This document shows positions 11,829-21,869 of a stretch of 64,000 nucleotides of DNA, one piece after another (within the stretch, counting starts at the first letter, position 1; the number at the start of each line of letters is the position of its first letter). The translations under genes and the position numbers were made by a program. The notes below the pieces were generated by a model, which saw only the letters and a program-made list of their open reading frames with translations, was not told the DNA's origin and searched no databases. Origin of the DNA: Bathynomus jamesi (Eukaryota; Arthropoda; Malacostraca; Isopoda; Cirolanidae); assembly GCA_023014485.1 (NCBI GenBank), contig JAJOZX010000993.1:614501-678500 (forward strand). Reading direction: 5' to 3'.

Positions 11829-11920
11829 ATTTTTCATTTGTTCGTTCTTTCTCCTCATCTTCTCATCTTGTGCGGAACGTTCTTCCATACAAGCGTCGTT
11901 CTTTACAGTTTGCAGTTAAA

Positions 11921-11924
<4 letters not shown>

Positions 11925-11966
<42 letters not shown>
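11925..11966. repeat. (TA)n microsatellite
   Basis: An uninterrupted TA tract directly abuts the TAGGGTGG end of the next transposon. The same tract continues on the far side of that transposon (12974-13015), so the transposon sits inside it. Confidence 0.9.
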
Positions 11967-11969
<3 letters not shown>

Positions 11970-12970
11970 GGTGGTCCTTCCTTATAGAGGCGATATTTTT
12001 TTTTGGTAATTTACATGCTCCCACCCAATAAAGTTGTTCCACTTAATAAGAAAATAATTCTGCTTCAATTTGAACTCGATCAGATAATAATTAGAGGTGG
12101 CTGTCGAAGCTTGAAGTTACCACAAAACTGCAAGGCGGGGGTTTTCTATTGACCCCCTGAACAATCTCAGTTGGCCCCCAGGGATCCATGGATCACCACT
12201 TGGGAACCACTGATATAATGTGTAGTTAAAAGATTTTTATTTTGCATATATATTTTAAATTATAAGCGTTATACATAACACTGATGACGTACTATTTTGA
12301 ATCGTCATGACTGGCAAGACCACTCACTGTAACTCACTGTTTAAGATCTTAGTAGGTTCAGGATATTTCTTCCTGTGTTGCTCCACGAATTTCAATAGGT
12401 ATTGAAGTTGTTCTTCATTCTTAGTGTGTTTTCCACTATAATCCTGGATAAGTGCAATCCCGCGTTCGGCATTGTCGTTCACGACCTTGATGTTTTCAAC
12501 TTTCCGAAGAGCCTCTTGAAACTCATCATCTGAGTCCCATGTTGACGGGTCTTTATGCATAAATGCAGTATTGATATTGAGGGCCCGTATAAGCTTGAAA
12601 GAGTTTCTCGTGCTCAAGGAATCCAATGTTGGGAGATGATCTTGACGAAAGCTCACACGTTTAGGACATTTTAGGCTGCATTCTGTCTCATTAATTCCCT
12701 TTACAATTAATCTTTTTGTGTCTACTGATACAGAAGCATCAAACAGTGCCAATTCCACCATTTCCTCAGATAGGTACCACAAGTGGCCAGCAAATTTAGA
12801 TGCTGCAGATTTTGCCCATTTTAAGGATTTCGTTCAAAATTTAGTTTGACAGCCACCCCTAAATATTATCGGATCTGGTAAAAACTTTGCCAAAATAATT
12901 TTTTTATGAAGTGGAACTACTTTATCGGGTGGGAGCAGTAAAAGTAAAAAATTCGTTTTTGAGGACCACC

Positions 12971-12973
<3 letters not shown>
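11967..12973 (-). mobile_element. hAT-like deletion derivative in (TA)n
   Basis: The termini TAGGGTGGTCCT and AGGACCACCCTA are inverted repeats whose homology extends inward about 130 bp, including the block around GACAGCCACC. ATATATAT flanks both sides, which is compatible with an 8-bp duplication but uninformative inside TA repeats. At 1007 bp it keeps only the C-terminal part of a transposase. TAGGG fits the hAT end consensus YARNG. Confidence 0.75.
12324..12782 (-). pseudogene. C-terminal transposase fragment, TAGGG hAT-like family
   Basis: This 152-codon frame ends with the conserved block VVNDNAERGIALIQDYSGK followed by TKNEEQLQYLL. The same signature appears at 14.85-15.0 kb and at 30.9-31.0 kb, so three related transposases occur in this window. 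The catalytic core is missing because the element has lost its middle. I recognise the family as one common in arthropod genomes, usually annotated only as uncharacterised; calling it hAT-like rests on the TIR consensus and the 8-bp duplication of its relative at 29.1 kb. Confidence 0.7.
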
Positions 12974-13015
<42 letters not shown>

Positions 13016-13018
<3 letters not shown>

Positions 13019-14157
13019 AAACACAGACCGTGCATGGAACAAGGAACTCTTCTGGGAAAATTAAATCCACTATAGTCCGAATAAGTAATGGTAAATGACA
13101 AATACCATAGTTTTTCTTTTTCATGATTTTAGCCCGACGTGGGCAACGGGTCTCTCGCAAAGAGATCCCATAAATATAGCTTCCCTCACAGCTATCTGCA
13201 AAGCAGACAGGATCCAGCTTTGGGACATGGATCTAGGGTTTAAAGCAAGCCTAGATCCCTACATTCAGAACCTCTATATAAGTAAAAGACTCGTTGCATT
13301 CACGTCGGGTTGAATAAATCAAAGAAAAAGGGGGTAACTATTGTATTTTTAGCCAAAAAAAAAAAAAAAAACCAAAACTTAAACCTCAACCGGGACATTG
13401 AGCGTCCACTTTTCAAGGCACGTAACACGTCCGTTTAATATACACAAATTCAGAATGGTTCCCTGAGACAATTATATGTTAAACACAGACCGTGCATGGA
13501 ACAAGGAACTCTTCTGGGAAAATTAAATCCACTATAGTCCGAATAAGTAATGGTAAATGACAAATACCATAGTTTTTCTTTTTCATGATTTTAGCCCGAC
13601 GTGGGCAACGGGTCTCTCGCAAAGAGATCCCATAAATATAGCTTCCCTCACCAGCTATCTGCAAAGCAGACAGGATCCAGCTTTGGGACATGGATCTAGG
13701 GTTTAAAGCAAGCCTAGATCCCTACATTCAGAACCTCTATATAAGTAAAAGACTCGTTGCATTCACGTCGGGTTGAATAAATCAAAGAAAAAGGGGGTAA
13801 CTATTGTATTTTTAGCAAAAAAAAAAAAAAAAAAAAAAAAACCAAAACTTAAACCTCAACCGGGACATTGAGCGTCCACTTTTCAAGGCACGTAACACGT
13901 CCGTTTAATATACACAAATTCAGAATGGTTCCCTGAGACAATTATATGTTAAACACAGACCGTGCATGGAACAAGGAACTCTTCTGGGAAAATTAAATCC
14001 ACTATAGTCCGAATAAGTAATGGTAAATGACAAATACCATAGTTTTTCTTTTTCATGATTTTAGCCCGACGTGGGCAACGGGTCTCTCGCAAAGAGATCC
14101 ATAAATATAGCTTCCCTCACCAGCTATCTGCAAAGCAGACAGGATCCAGCTTTGGGA
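13016..14157 (+). repeat. Tandem array, 0.46-kb unit, about 2.5 copies
   Basis: The unit begins GTTAAACACAGACCGTGC at 13016, 13478 and 13948, giving periods of 462 and 470 bp. The difference is mostly the length of an internal A-run (about 13359-13370 and 13817-13841). The unit ends ATTCAGAATGGTTCCCTGAG. Copy three stops at 14157, where an inverted partial copy begins. No coding capacity is convincing; translated frames change between copies. Confidence 0.9.
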
Positions 14158-14378
14158 CAGATAGCTGGTGAGGGAAGCTATATTTATGGGATCTCTTTGC
14201 GAGAGACCCGTTGCCCACGTCGGGCTAAAATCATGAAAAAGAAAAACTATGGTATTTGTCATTTACCATTACTTATTCGGACTATAGTGGATTTAATTTT
14301 CCCAGAAGAGTTCCTTGTTCCATGCACGGTCTGTGTTTAACATATAATTGTCTCAGGGAACCATTCTGAATTTGTGTA
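14158..14378 (-). repeat. Inverted partial copy of the 0.46-kb unit
   Basis: Beginning at AGATAGCTGGTGAGGG, the sequence runs back through the unit in reverse complement to its CAGAATGGTTCCC end and then into (TA)n. The array thus ends in a hairpin-forming head-to-head junction at about 14157. That tandem-plus-inverted layout is typical of Penelope-like elements, but no coding part of such an element is attached here. Confidence 0.85.
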
Positions 14379-14441
14379 TATATATATATATTATTATATA
14401 AATAATGTATATAACATACTTATATATATATGTTATATACA

Positions 14442-14515
<74 letters not shown>

Positions 14516-14518
14516 AAT

Positions 14519-14598
<80 letters not shown>
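14379..14598. repeat. Long (TA)n microsatellite
   Basis: About 220 bp of TA repeats with a few interruptions (ATAATGTATATAAC, TGGAAT). It separates the tandem array from the next transposon. Confidence 0.95.
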
Positions 14599-14600
<2 letters not shown>

Positions 14601-14602
<2 letters not shown>

Positions 14603-17385
14603 GACCGGCCCAGGCTCATAGGGGTGAAAAATATTGTTTTTCTTTTCTTAAGTCTCACCCCTGGAATTTGTTATGCGTGTCGATAGAAAGTTTTGAGTGA
14701 AGTTTCAGCCCGATTAGATAGTATTTAGTGGTGTCGACAGACACTGAAATGTGTAGTTTTTCCGCACCACTCATGTGGTAACTACAACAGGCGCGTTTTT
14801 TTTTAAGTGGTATCCCCAATAGGCCTAATCTACTTTTTTAATGTTAACTCATGATGTTGATGAGCTTTCTATTTTTATCATCGATTTCTTTGCCTCTGGA
14901 AACCGCTTTCGGTGTTTCTCCACGACTTGAAGAAGGTACTGCAGTTGTTCTTCGTTTTTTGTGAGATGACTGCTGAAACTCTGAATTAATGAGACCGCTG
15001 TATCTGCATTATCTTTTACAGCATTCATTGTTTTAACATATTCCTTAGCTAATTTATAGTCGTCCCTGTTATCCTATTCTGTAGGATCTACTTCGAGAAA
15101 CGTCGATTGAAGGGACAATTTCTCAAAGAAGGAGCGACTTAAGCTTGTGACAAAGTCCGCCAGATTTTTCTCTAGTGGGTCATCATGAGTGTGGCCAAAA
15201 GAAATTCGTTTTTCTGGTATTTCTGAACCAGGTCTTTCCAATGCCTGAACCATCTGCCGTTTCACTTGCAAAGTTATGCCATCATCAAAAAAGGCAAGCG
15301 ACACAAGTTCTTCATTTAGATATCAGGGGTGACGGCATAGTGCTTTGCTAGCTATTGCTGAAAGTTCCTTATCATCATATTGCTGAAGCTCGGTTCTTGG
15401 TGCAGAAGACAAACCATTTTGGCACATAAAAGCGAACAGCATAGCGAGAGAAGCGTTCCATTGCACTCTGTTCCTGTTTTGTCAGGTTGAAATGCGAGCG
15501 AAACAACACAATTTTAATGGCATAAATCACTCGTGACATCCACCTAGCGCGATGTAAAGCCCCAGGTTGACGAAAATATACTACTCCTGATGGAACACCA
15601 CCTAAATAAATAATTGATAATTCAAGAAGTTCGCGATAATCAGCTCTTTGGTGACTTCTCGCAAGCTGTTCTTCGCACAGTGCGAGGATTTCTGCTTTCC
15701 ACGGCATGTTTGTATTGGCAGTTTCAAATCTTTTATCATCCATTTGTTTCCAGGAATTCTTGAAACGTTTGAAAAGTAATATATCCGGTCCCGTTGAACC
15801 ACCGTAACACTTCTGGAAGACGTCTGATATCACAATTTCATTAATATGGTGCCGACAGGCCAAAGAAAGAAGTTTTCTATCAAGCTTACTTTCGATTATC
15901 ATGCAAGCGTCCTTTTTTTGGCCAGTATTGCTAGCGGTAGTATCAAAACACAGTGCTTGAATACATTCTCGCAAATTCCAATCGTCTAAGCATTCTAGAA
16001 CTGCTTCTGCAATTCTTTCACCTTCTCCAGAAGCAAGTTTGGGTACTGCTAGAAGCTTAGACTTTCCTCCACCGGATACAAGAATAACTAGCCTATCTAT
16101 ATTTTCATCACCTGTTATATCTTGCATCATTTTACCATCCCAATGAATGGTAAGCGGAACGTCAGAGGTAAAGGTTTGCTTAGTGTCATCTGCAATTTTT
16201 TTGCGTACAACACTCCTCGCCCTCTGTAGAGTACTTCTGCTCAAAACAACATTGTCAATATCATGTCCAAGAGAAGTTGCAGCAGATGAAAGCACCATAA
16301 CAGCACTACGATCACTTGATTTTGTTCGATCTCATCCCATTGCCAGATCAGGTGTTACGATGCGCTTACGCTGGTTGCTCAACACTACTACTGCTTGAAC
16401 TGCTATCACTGAACTGAACAACAGCTGATGACAATTTCTTTCGCAATGCCTCAGCTTCTTTTAGTGCAGCTTGTCTTTCATCTCTTTTCCGTTGTCGCAT
16501 TTGCTTAGCGACCAGTTTCTTATCAATATCAGTCATGTAACCTCACCTCCCTTTTTCTCTCTGAGCTTGTAGGAATGATCTAGCTTCCTCACTTGACATC
16601 ATTTGAAAGCATTTACGTGAGCTATATCAAAAAGGTTATCTAAACTACCTTGGAATTCAGGTTCTTTTTTAATTTGATTTTGATTACGGTTTGATTTTGA
16701 TTTTTGAAGTAATCTGAAGTTCTCATACATTTTTTGAATTTTCGTTAGTACATGCTGTTTGGCTCTGGGGAGTATTTTCGCCTTGTCCCAAATCTCAAAA
16801 ATTTCAGCATAAACTATGCTGGATGCTTCTTTCAATGATTTTTACTGTTTGTGAGACAGAAAAGCCGACGTAGTACATCTCCAATATGGAAGCTTCTTAC
16901 TGCCAATTGTGTCAATTGGCTGTCCAATCAGACATATTTCAGTTTTTCTTCTTGTTCATTTGAATCTGACATGGTGAAGGATAAAATTTGCAAATATTAA
17001 GGGAAAACACTTGCGGATCAATCTCTCACTGCGTCTTAAACAATACTGGCGCGAACAGCGAGCCTCCCACTTTTCTCCGTAGCCAATGACGTCAGGTCAA
17101 AACACGTGTTCCTACTGAAACATACAGTTACACAGTGAAACATGTGGAACACAATGCACGAGAGTGTGAATAGGCATGGTTTACACACAATATTTGTAAT
17201 ACGAATTACAATATAAATATATGATGAATAAATGTAATGAATAAATGAAAAATACAAGAGGCTGTCGGCACCAATAAAAGTACACAGATATTGTTGAAAT
17301 TTAGTGTGCGAGTATATTATGGTGGTAACAATTTTAGGGGGCGAGACTTTCACTTTTCAAATAAAAGTTTTGGCGGGCCAGTCTA
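14601..17385 (-). mobile_element. hAT-like transposon, autonomous-size but broken
   Basis: The ends are TAGACCGGCCC at 14601 and GGGCCAGTCTA ending at 17385, an 11-bp inverted repeat with one mismatch. The element holds a full-length but frameshifted transposase. Eight-base flanks (tatatatt and acatatta) do not match, so the target duplication is not confirmed. Confidence 0.65.
14852..16835 (-). pseudogene. Full-length hAT-like transposase remnant
   Basis: Reading from 16835: an N-terminal helical domain (FEIWDKAKILPRAKQHVL, then GSLDNLFDIAHVNAF), a frameshift at about 16605, then the MMSSEEARSF segment and a charged linker (IDKKLVAKQMRQRKRDERQ). The catalytic core lies at 16298-15375: TIHWDGKMM, LCFDTTASNTGQKKDAC and LACRHHINEIVI, with candidate acidic residues in WDGK and FDTT, then PGALHRARWM. 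The C-terminal part (15304-14852) ends in TKNEEQLQYLLQVVEKHRK. This is the most complete of the three related copies in the window and carries about four breaks. RNase H-fold assignment of the core is my inference from the motif order. Confidence 0.75.
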
Positions 17386-17999
17386 ACATATTATATATAT
17401 ATATATATATAATTTAGTGGTGGACCGGATATCTGCATCTGCATCATTTTTAACATCCGCATCAGCACTTCTGACTGCGGATGTTATGCGGATATTACCT
17501 CTAATAAGTTAGGCAATTTACAATTAAATTAGCTTATAAAGTAGTTTATAAGGCCCAGTTATGCACATTTCATGTCAAGTATTAATTATCACTGGGGAAC
17601 AAATTTCAACTTTTTGTCTATTGAATTAGATTTGACAGTTAGTTCTAGGTAATTTGGGTGCGCTGAGCACGAATTTTTACTCGGTTTTGCTCTATCAGGT
17701 CCTGATTTTGCTCAACACCCCTCCTCTTTCGTCGTATTCATAAAAAGGTTTTTTCTCAATACTCGCTGTCTTTTTGCAGTTACACATTATGCAACTAGGT
17801 TTTTATCTAGGTATTTGTACCTATTGTTATGGTATTGTTGTATTATGTATATTTTTATATGTAACACCCTAAAAATATTTTTAATTTTGTCATTTTTAAC
17901 CCATTTTAATATTAGTAAATTAAGCTAAAAATATCATAGAATTCTAAAATTTTCTCGAGCGTTCCTGTTCTCTGTAGAGTATTCTAGAGGGACAACTAA

Positions 18000-18070
18000 A
18001 ATATATAAAAGCGACTCGTTTCCAGAGTTAATCAGTCAATTCAATCAGTCAGTCAGTCAGTCAGTCAGTT
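18000..18070 (+). repeat. (CAGT)n tract in leader
   Basis: A short run of CAGT units (TCAATCAGTCAGTCAGTCAG) lies about 270 bp upstream of the cysteine-rich gene, just after a TATATAAAAG motif at 18001-18010 that could be its TATA box. Confidence 0.5.
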
Positions 18071-18330
18071 GAGTTAGTTAATTAAGTTTGGGCATTAACA
18101 TAATTTTGAATTGGCATATGATTTAGTGAGTAATTTTGTCATCGTGATTTAATATAGTTGATTTAATTAGACGTAATTTATATTGTACCTACTCATCCGT
18201 GTTTCTAGTTTAATTTCATAGATTGTAAGTACCTATTTCATAATAAGTACCTATTTAAACTAATTTTTGTGTTTATATTTCAGATTTTCTTAAATTTATA
18301 GGAATTAAGGGCTTTAAATACCTTTACAAA

Positions 18331-19034
18331 TTGGCAGAACAATCAAGCAATATGTCATCAAGCACTAGAAAGTTCAAATGCAAAAACAACCCTGATTCCT
18401 TCTGTTATATATGTGGAAATTTTACACTTCCACATCAACGAGCAAATATAACTGACTTCGTAAAAAGAGCTTACTTAGCTTATTTTGGCATAAAACTGGG
18501 GGGACCAAGATAAATCGTGGGCTCCACATAAAGCCTGCACTATATGCATTGAAAGACTGCGACATTGGACGAAGGGTTCGGATTCAAAAATACCTTTTGG
18601 AGTTCCGATGGTAAGTTTATGATTTCATAAAACTACGTAATTTAATCACTAGTATACTGTAACTTACCTAAATGTAATTGTAACTTAGGTACATAAACAA
18701 AAATTTACAGAAAATGTTTATAAGAATCTCAAATATTGCATAAGGTTGAAACACATAGAAATGTTAAATGTTTGGGTGATAACTTTTGATAAAATTCATA
18801 AAAACAAGTCTCTCGTCGCTTTTGTTAACGCTTTACAATTTTTTTTCCATATCAGGTGTGGCGAGAGCCTACTAACCACGAGACCGATTGCTACCTTTGC
18901 TTTGTCAAGACTTCGGGCTTCACTAAGAAAAATAAACATTGTATCGAGTACCCAAATTTCGACACCGCGATACGACCTGTGCTACATTCAAATGAGATCC
19001 CCATTCCAAAATTTAAGGGTCTGCCACAGTGAAA
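18331..19034 (+). CDS. Short cysteine-rich protein (CYICG/VWREP family), two exons
   Basis: Exon 1 (about 18331-18610) encodes [12 protein letters not shown] and, after one extra base in a G-run (18496-18503), DQDKSWAPHKACTIC and FGVPM. The intron 18611-18855 has GTAAGT and TCAG borders. Exon 2 gives VWREPTNHETDCYLCF and IRPVLHSNEIPIP, then a stop at about 19034. About eight cysteines in CxxC pairs suggest metal-binding modules. The same domains form the N-terminal third of the longer protein at 58.8-60.6 kb, so this is a truncated family member between TIRs. Function unknown. The one G-run frameshift may be a real mutation or a sequencing error. Confidence 0.7.
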
Positions 19035-19654
19035 GCTTCATATCTGTTTGTTTTTTTATTTTAAGTCATTTCTATCGTTATAATGTAATTTTACTGTAGT
19101 TTGAACTGCTTGTATTCATGAAACTTGAAAAAAAAAATTAACACATGACTTAATTTTTTAGTCCTAATTTGAAAAATCTGGAAAATGGCACATAGGCTGT
19201 CGACAAGAATCAGGGCCTGATAGAGCCAAACCGAGTTGAAATTCCTATTCAGCGCACCCAAATTACCTAGAATCAAGTGTCAGATATCATTCAATAAAAT
19301 ACGTGTTGCCCAGTGTTATTATTAATGAACAAACAAATATATAAACCTCAAAATATAAATAGCTGGTACCACAGAAATTGAATGAAACTTGTTTCATTCA
19401 ATTTTCTGTGGCTGAAACTCTTGAGGAAGTTATTATTTTTATCATAATGAAAACATTAATATTAATTTTAATTCTTATGCATTTTGTGCTACGATAGTAA
19501 TATCAAAAAATTTTAAAAATTTTGTCATATATTCATAATTCTATATTATATTGATAGATTAACTATATATCCGCATCCTCAACCGCATCCGCGGATATTG
19601 AAATTAAAAATCCGCATCCGCAGATGTTGAAAAACTGACATCCGGTCCACCACT

Positions 19655-19695
<41 letters not shown>

Positions 19696-19719
19696 TCAAC
19701 TGCAAAGAACACGCAGTAT

Positions 19720-19937
19720 AAATAACGTAAAGAACGACGCTTGTGTAGGAGATATTCCGCGCAAGACGAGAGAGAGAACGAAACAAATGAAAAAATTAGG
19801 TAACCACCCGCATCTGACCGGCAATCGGAAGATCCAGGGTTCGTTTCCCGGGTGGTTACCTCATTTTTTCATTTGTTTCGTTCTCTCTCTCTCGTCTTGC
19901 GCGGAATATCTCCTATACAAGTGTCGTTCTTTACGAT
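19720..19937. repeat. Palindromic tRNA-derived repeat, short form
   Basis: Inverted arms (AACGTAAAGAACGACGC ... and its complement ... GTGTCGTTCTTTACG) flank a centre containing the 3' part of the tRNA-like unit (CATCTGACCGGCAATCGG and GGGTTCGTTTCCCGGGTGG). The A-box half is missing on both arms. Same family as 11.28-11.91 kb. Confidence 0.7.
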
Positions 19938-19940
19938 ATA

Positions 19941-19974
<34 letters not shown>

Positions 19975-19975
<1 letters not shown>

Positions 19976-20585
19976 GGAATGAACTCAGAATGGTCACCTG
20001 AGGTTTTTTATGATACATACAGACCGTGCATGGAACAAGGAACTCTTCTGGGATAATTAAATCCACTATAGTCCGAATAATTGGATTTAATTATCCCAGA
20101 AGAGTTCCTTGTTCCATGCACGGTCTGTGTGTATCATAAAAAACCTCAGGTGACCATTCTGAGTTCATTCCCATCTTGAAACGGACATGTTATGTGCCTT
20201 GAAAAGTGGAAGCTCAATTCTGCCAGTTGAGGTTTAAGTTTTGGTTTTTGACTAAAAATATAATAGTTACCCCTTTTTCTTAAATGTATTCAAGCTGACG
20301 TGAAGACAGCGAGTCTTTTGCTTATATTGAGGTTCTAAATGTAGCAGGGCTAGGCTGCTTTAAACCCTAGATCCATGTCCCAAAGCTGGATCCTATCTGC
20401 TTTGCAGATAGCTGGTGAGGGAAGCTATATTTATGGGACCACTTTGCGAGTGACCCGTTGCCCACGTCGCGCTAGCTTCATGAAAAAGAAAAACTATGGT
20501 ATTTGTCATTTACCATTAATTATTCGGACTATAGTGGATTTAATTATCCCAGAAGAGTTCCTTGTTCCATGCACGGTCTGTGTGT
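19975..20585. repeat. Inverted copies of the 0.46-kb repeat family
   Basis: A short forward arm (19975-20080, containing CAGACCGTGCATGGAACAAG) faces a nearly full reverse copy (about 20081-20585) of the unit seen at 13.0-14.4 kb. The hairpin centre is at TCCGAATAATTGGATTTAATT. Sequence differs from the first array by scattered substitutions, so this is an older or separate amplification. Confidence 0.85.
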
Positions 20586-20605
20586 ATCATATATATATAT
20601 ATATA

Positions 20606-20751
20606 TGATGAATAAAACCACGAAGGAAAGGAAACACAAAAATGTGCTCAAGCGCTTTCGTCTAACGACATCCTCAGGAACACTGAAGTACATAAAGGGT
20701 TACGGCCTATATATAGGTTACAGAAAGAAAAAATAAATAAATAACATACAT

Positions 20752-20803
<52 letters not shown>

Positions 20804-20903
20804 GCGGGGCCACCAGCTTAGAGGCGGGGCCACCAGCTTGACCTCCGTGTGAAGAGAGACCAACACACAAACAACATAAGGTTCATAAGGTTCATACATA
20901 TCT

Positions 20904-20980
<77 letters not shown>

Positions 20981-21860
20981 ATAAACGGAGAAGTAAAAAT
21001 AAAAATTAAAAATTAAAGGATTAACAAAGAGGCATACAGATTTGTAAGGAAAAATATCGATTTTTAGCACAAGATCAAATGAATTATAAAAATACAAATT
21101 TATACTGGAAATCTGCCCGGGTTTTAACACTTTGCCTTTTATAGTCAAGTTTCGATATATATAAAAACAAAATGAAAATTAAAAGTTAATGAAGTAGCAT
21201 ACAAGTTTACCAAAGATTTAGCGTCCTACCCTTTTTATCTAAATCTTTTTTGAAGGAATTCAAAACAACAGGATCGAGTTGAAAAAGACCTTTGCTTATG
21301 TTGAAGTTATTTGAAAGTTGGATAATGGCAGACTCAAGAATATTTCTATTAACAATGTTGCTAGAGTGGAATAAAACTGAAGCATTATTCCAATCAATAC
21401 AGTGGGATAACTCTGACAAATGGACAAAAGAGCACTGGACAACTGTCCTGTTCTAACGGAATATTGATGCTGTTTTATACGTGTGTGCAAATCCTTTCCC
21501 GTCTGACCTATGTAAAAGGAATCACATTGTTTACACCCAATTTTATAGATAATGCCTGAATTATTGGTAGGGCTATTTTTACTATGATATTTTTCACAAT
21601 ATTGTTATATGAAAATACTACATTAATATCCAAAAGTTTAAGTACATTAGCAATGCCTAAAAAGCCCGGGAAAAATGGAAGTACTAAAATATTTTTTGAC
21701 AAAGTACGAGTGTTATTATTGACACGATAGAAAGTTCGTTTTGCCTTGTTGAGACAAGATTCCATAAACGCAGATGGATAACACAGATCACTTCCAATAC
21801 CGTTGATTTTTTCCAATTCGGCATCGATGTATTCCGGACTGGCTATCCTAAGGGCGCGGA
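20606..21860 (-). pseudogene. Penelope-like element, inverted 3' partial copy
   Basis: On the minus strand this contains the end of the reverse transcriptase (21816-21508) and most of the GIY-YIG nuclease (about 21540-21207), followed by a 3' UTR with two (TA)n blocks and a GAGGCGGGGCCACCAGCTT direct repeat (20802-20839) that is absent from the forward copy. The coding part is nearly identical to the forward copy, which suggests both were made in one insertion event. Confidence 0.85.
20644..20683 (-). ncRNA. Hammerhead-ribozyme-like motif (inverted copy)
   Basis: On the minus strand: stem I 5' arm GTGTTC, core CTGAGGA, short stem II GTC-GTTA-GAC, core GAAA, self-complementary AGCGCT as stem III, then GAGCAC closing stem I (six pairs, one G-U). 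See the forward copy for the caveat on the extra U after CTGAGGA. The stem II loop differs by one base from the forward copy (GTTA versus ATTA), leaving pairing intact. Confidence 0.5.
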
Positions 21861-21869
21861 GATAACTTT

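Larger units (their letters stand above)
11280..11910. repeat. Palindromic dimer of a tRNA-derived repeat
   Basis: Two arms of about 280-310 bp face away from each other around a centre at 11560-11600. Each arm runs from the centre through AACGTAAAGAACGACGC-type sequence, a (TATA)-linked CACATATATACATTTTAA block and a tRNA-like head, to CATTTTTCATTTGTTCG. The outer ends again carry the AAGAACGACGC motif. A shorter member of the family is at 19.72-19.94 kb. Confidence 0.75.
17415..19655 (+). mobile_element. 2.2-kb TIR element carrying a cysteine-rich gene
   Basis: Both ends read TAGTGGTGGACCGGAT (right end in reverse complement), a 16-bp perfect inverted repeat, followed inward by GCGGAT-rich subterminal repeats. 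TAGTG fits the hAT YARNG consensus. The outer flanks are (TA)n; the adjacent 8-mers (atataatt, aattatat) are mirror images and not a direct repeat, so no duplication is proven. The cargo is a short spliced gene without a transposase core. Confidence 0.75.

Noticed and set aside
14374..14700. Tyr/Ile-repeat frames of 93-108 codons
   Set aside because: They are translations of (TA)n microsatellite.
20648..21148. 166-codon minus frame with Tyr/Ile repeats
   Set aside because: It runs through two (TA)n tracts in the 3' UTR of the inverted Penelope copy and does not resemble a gene.
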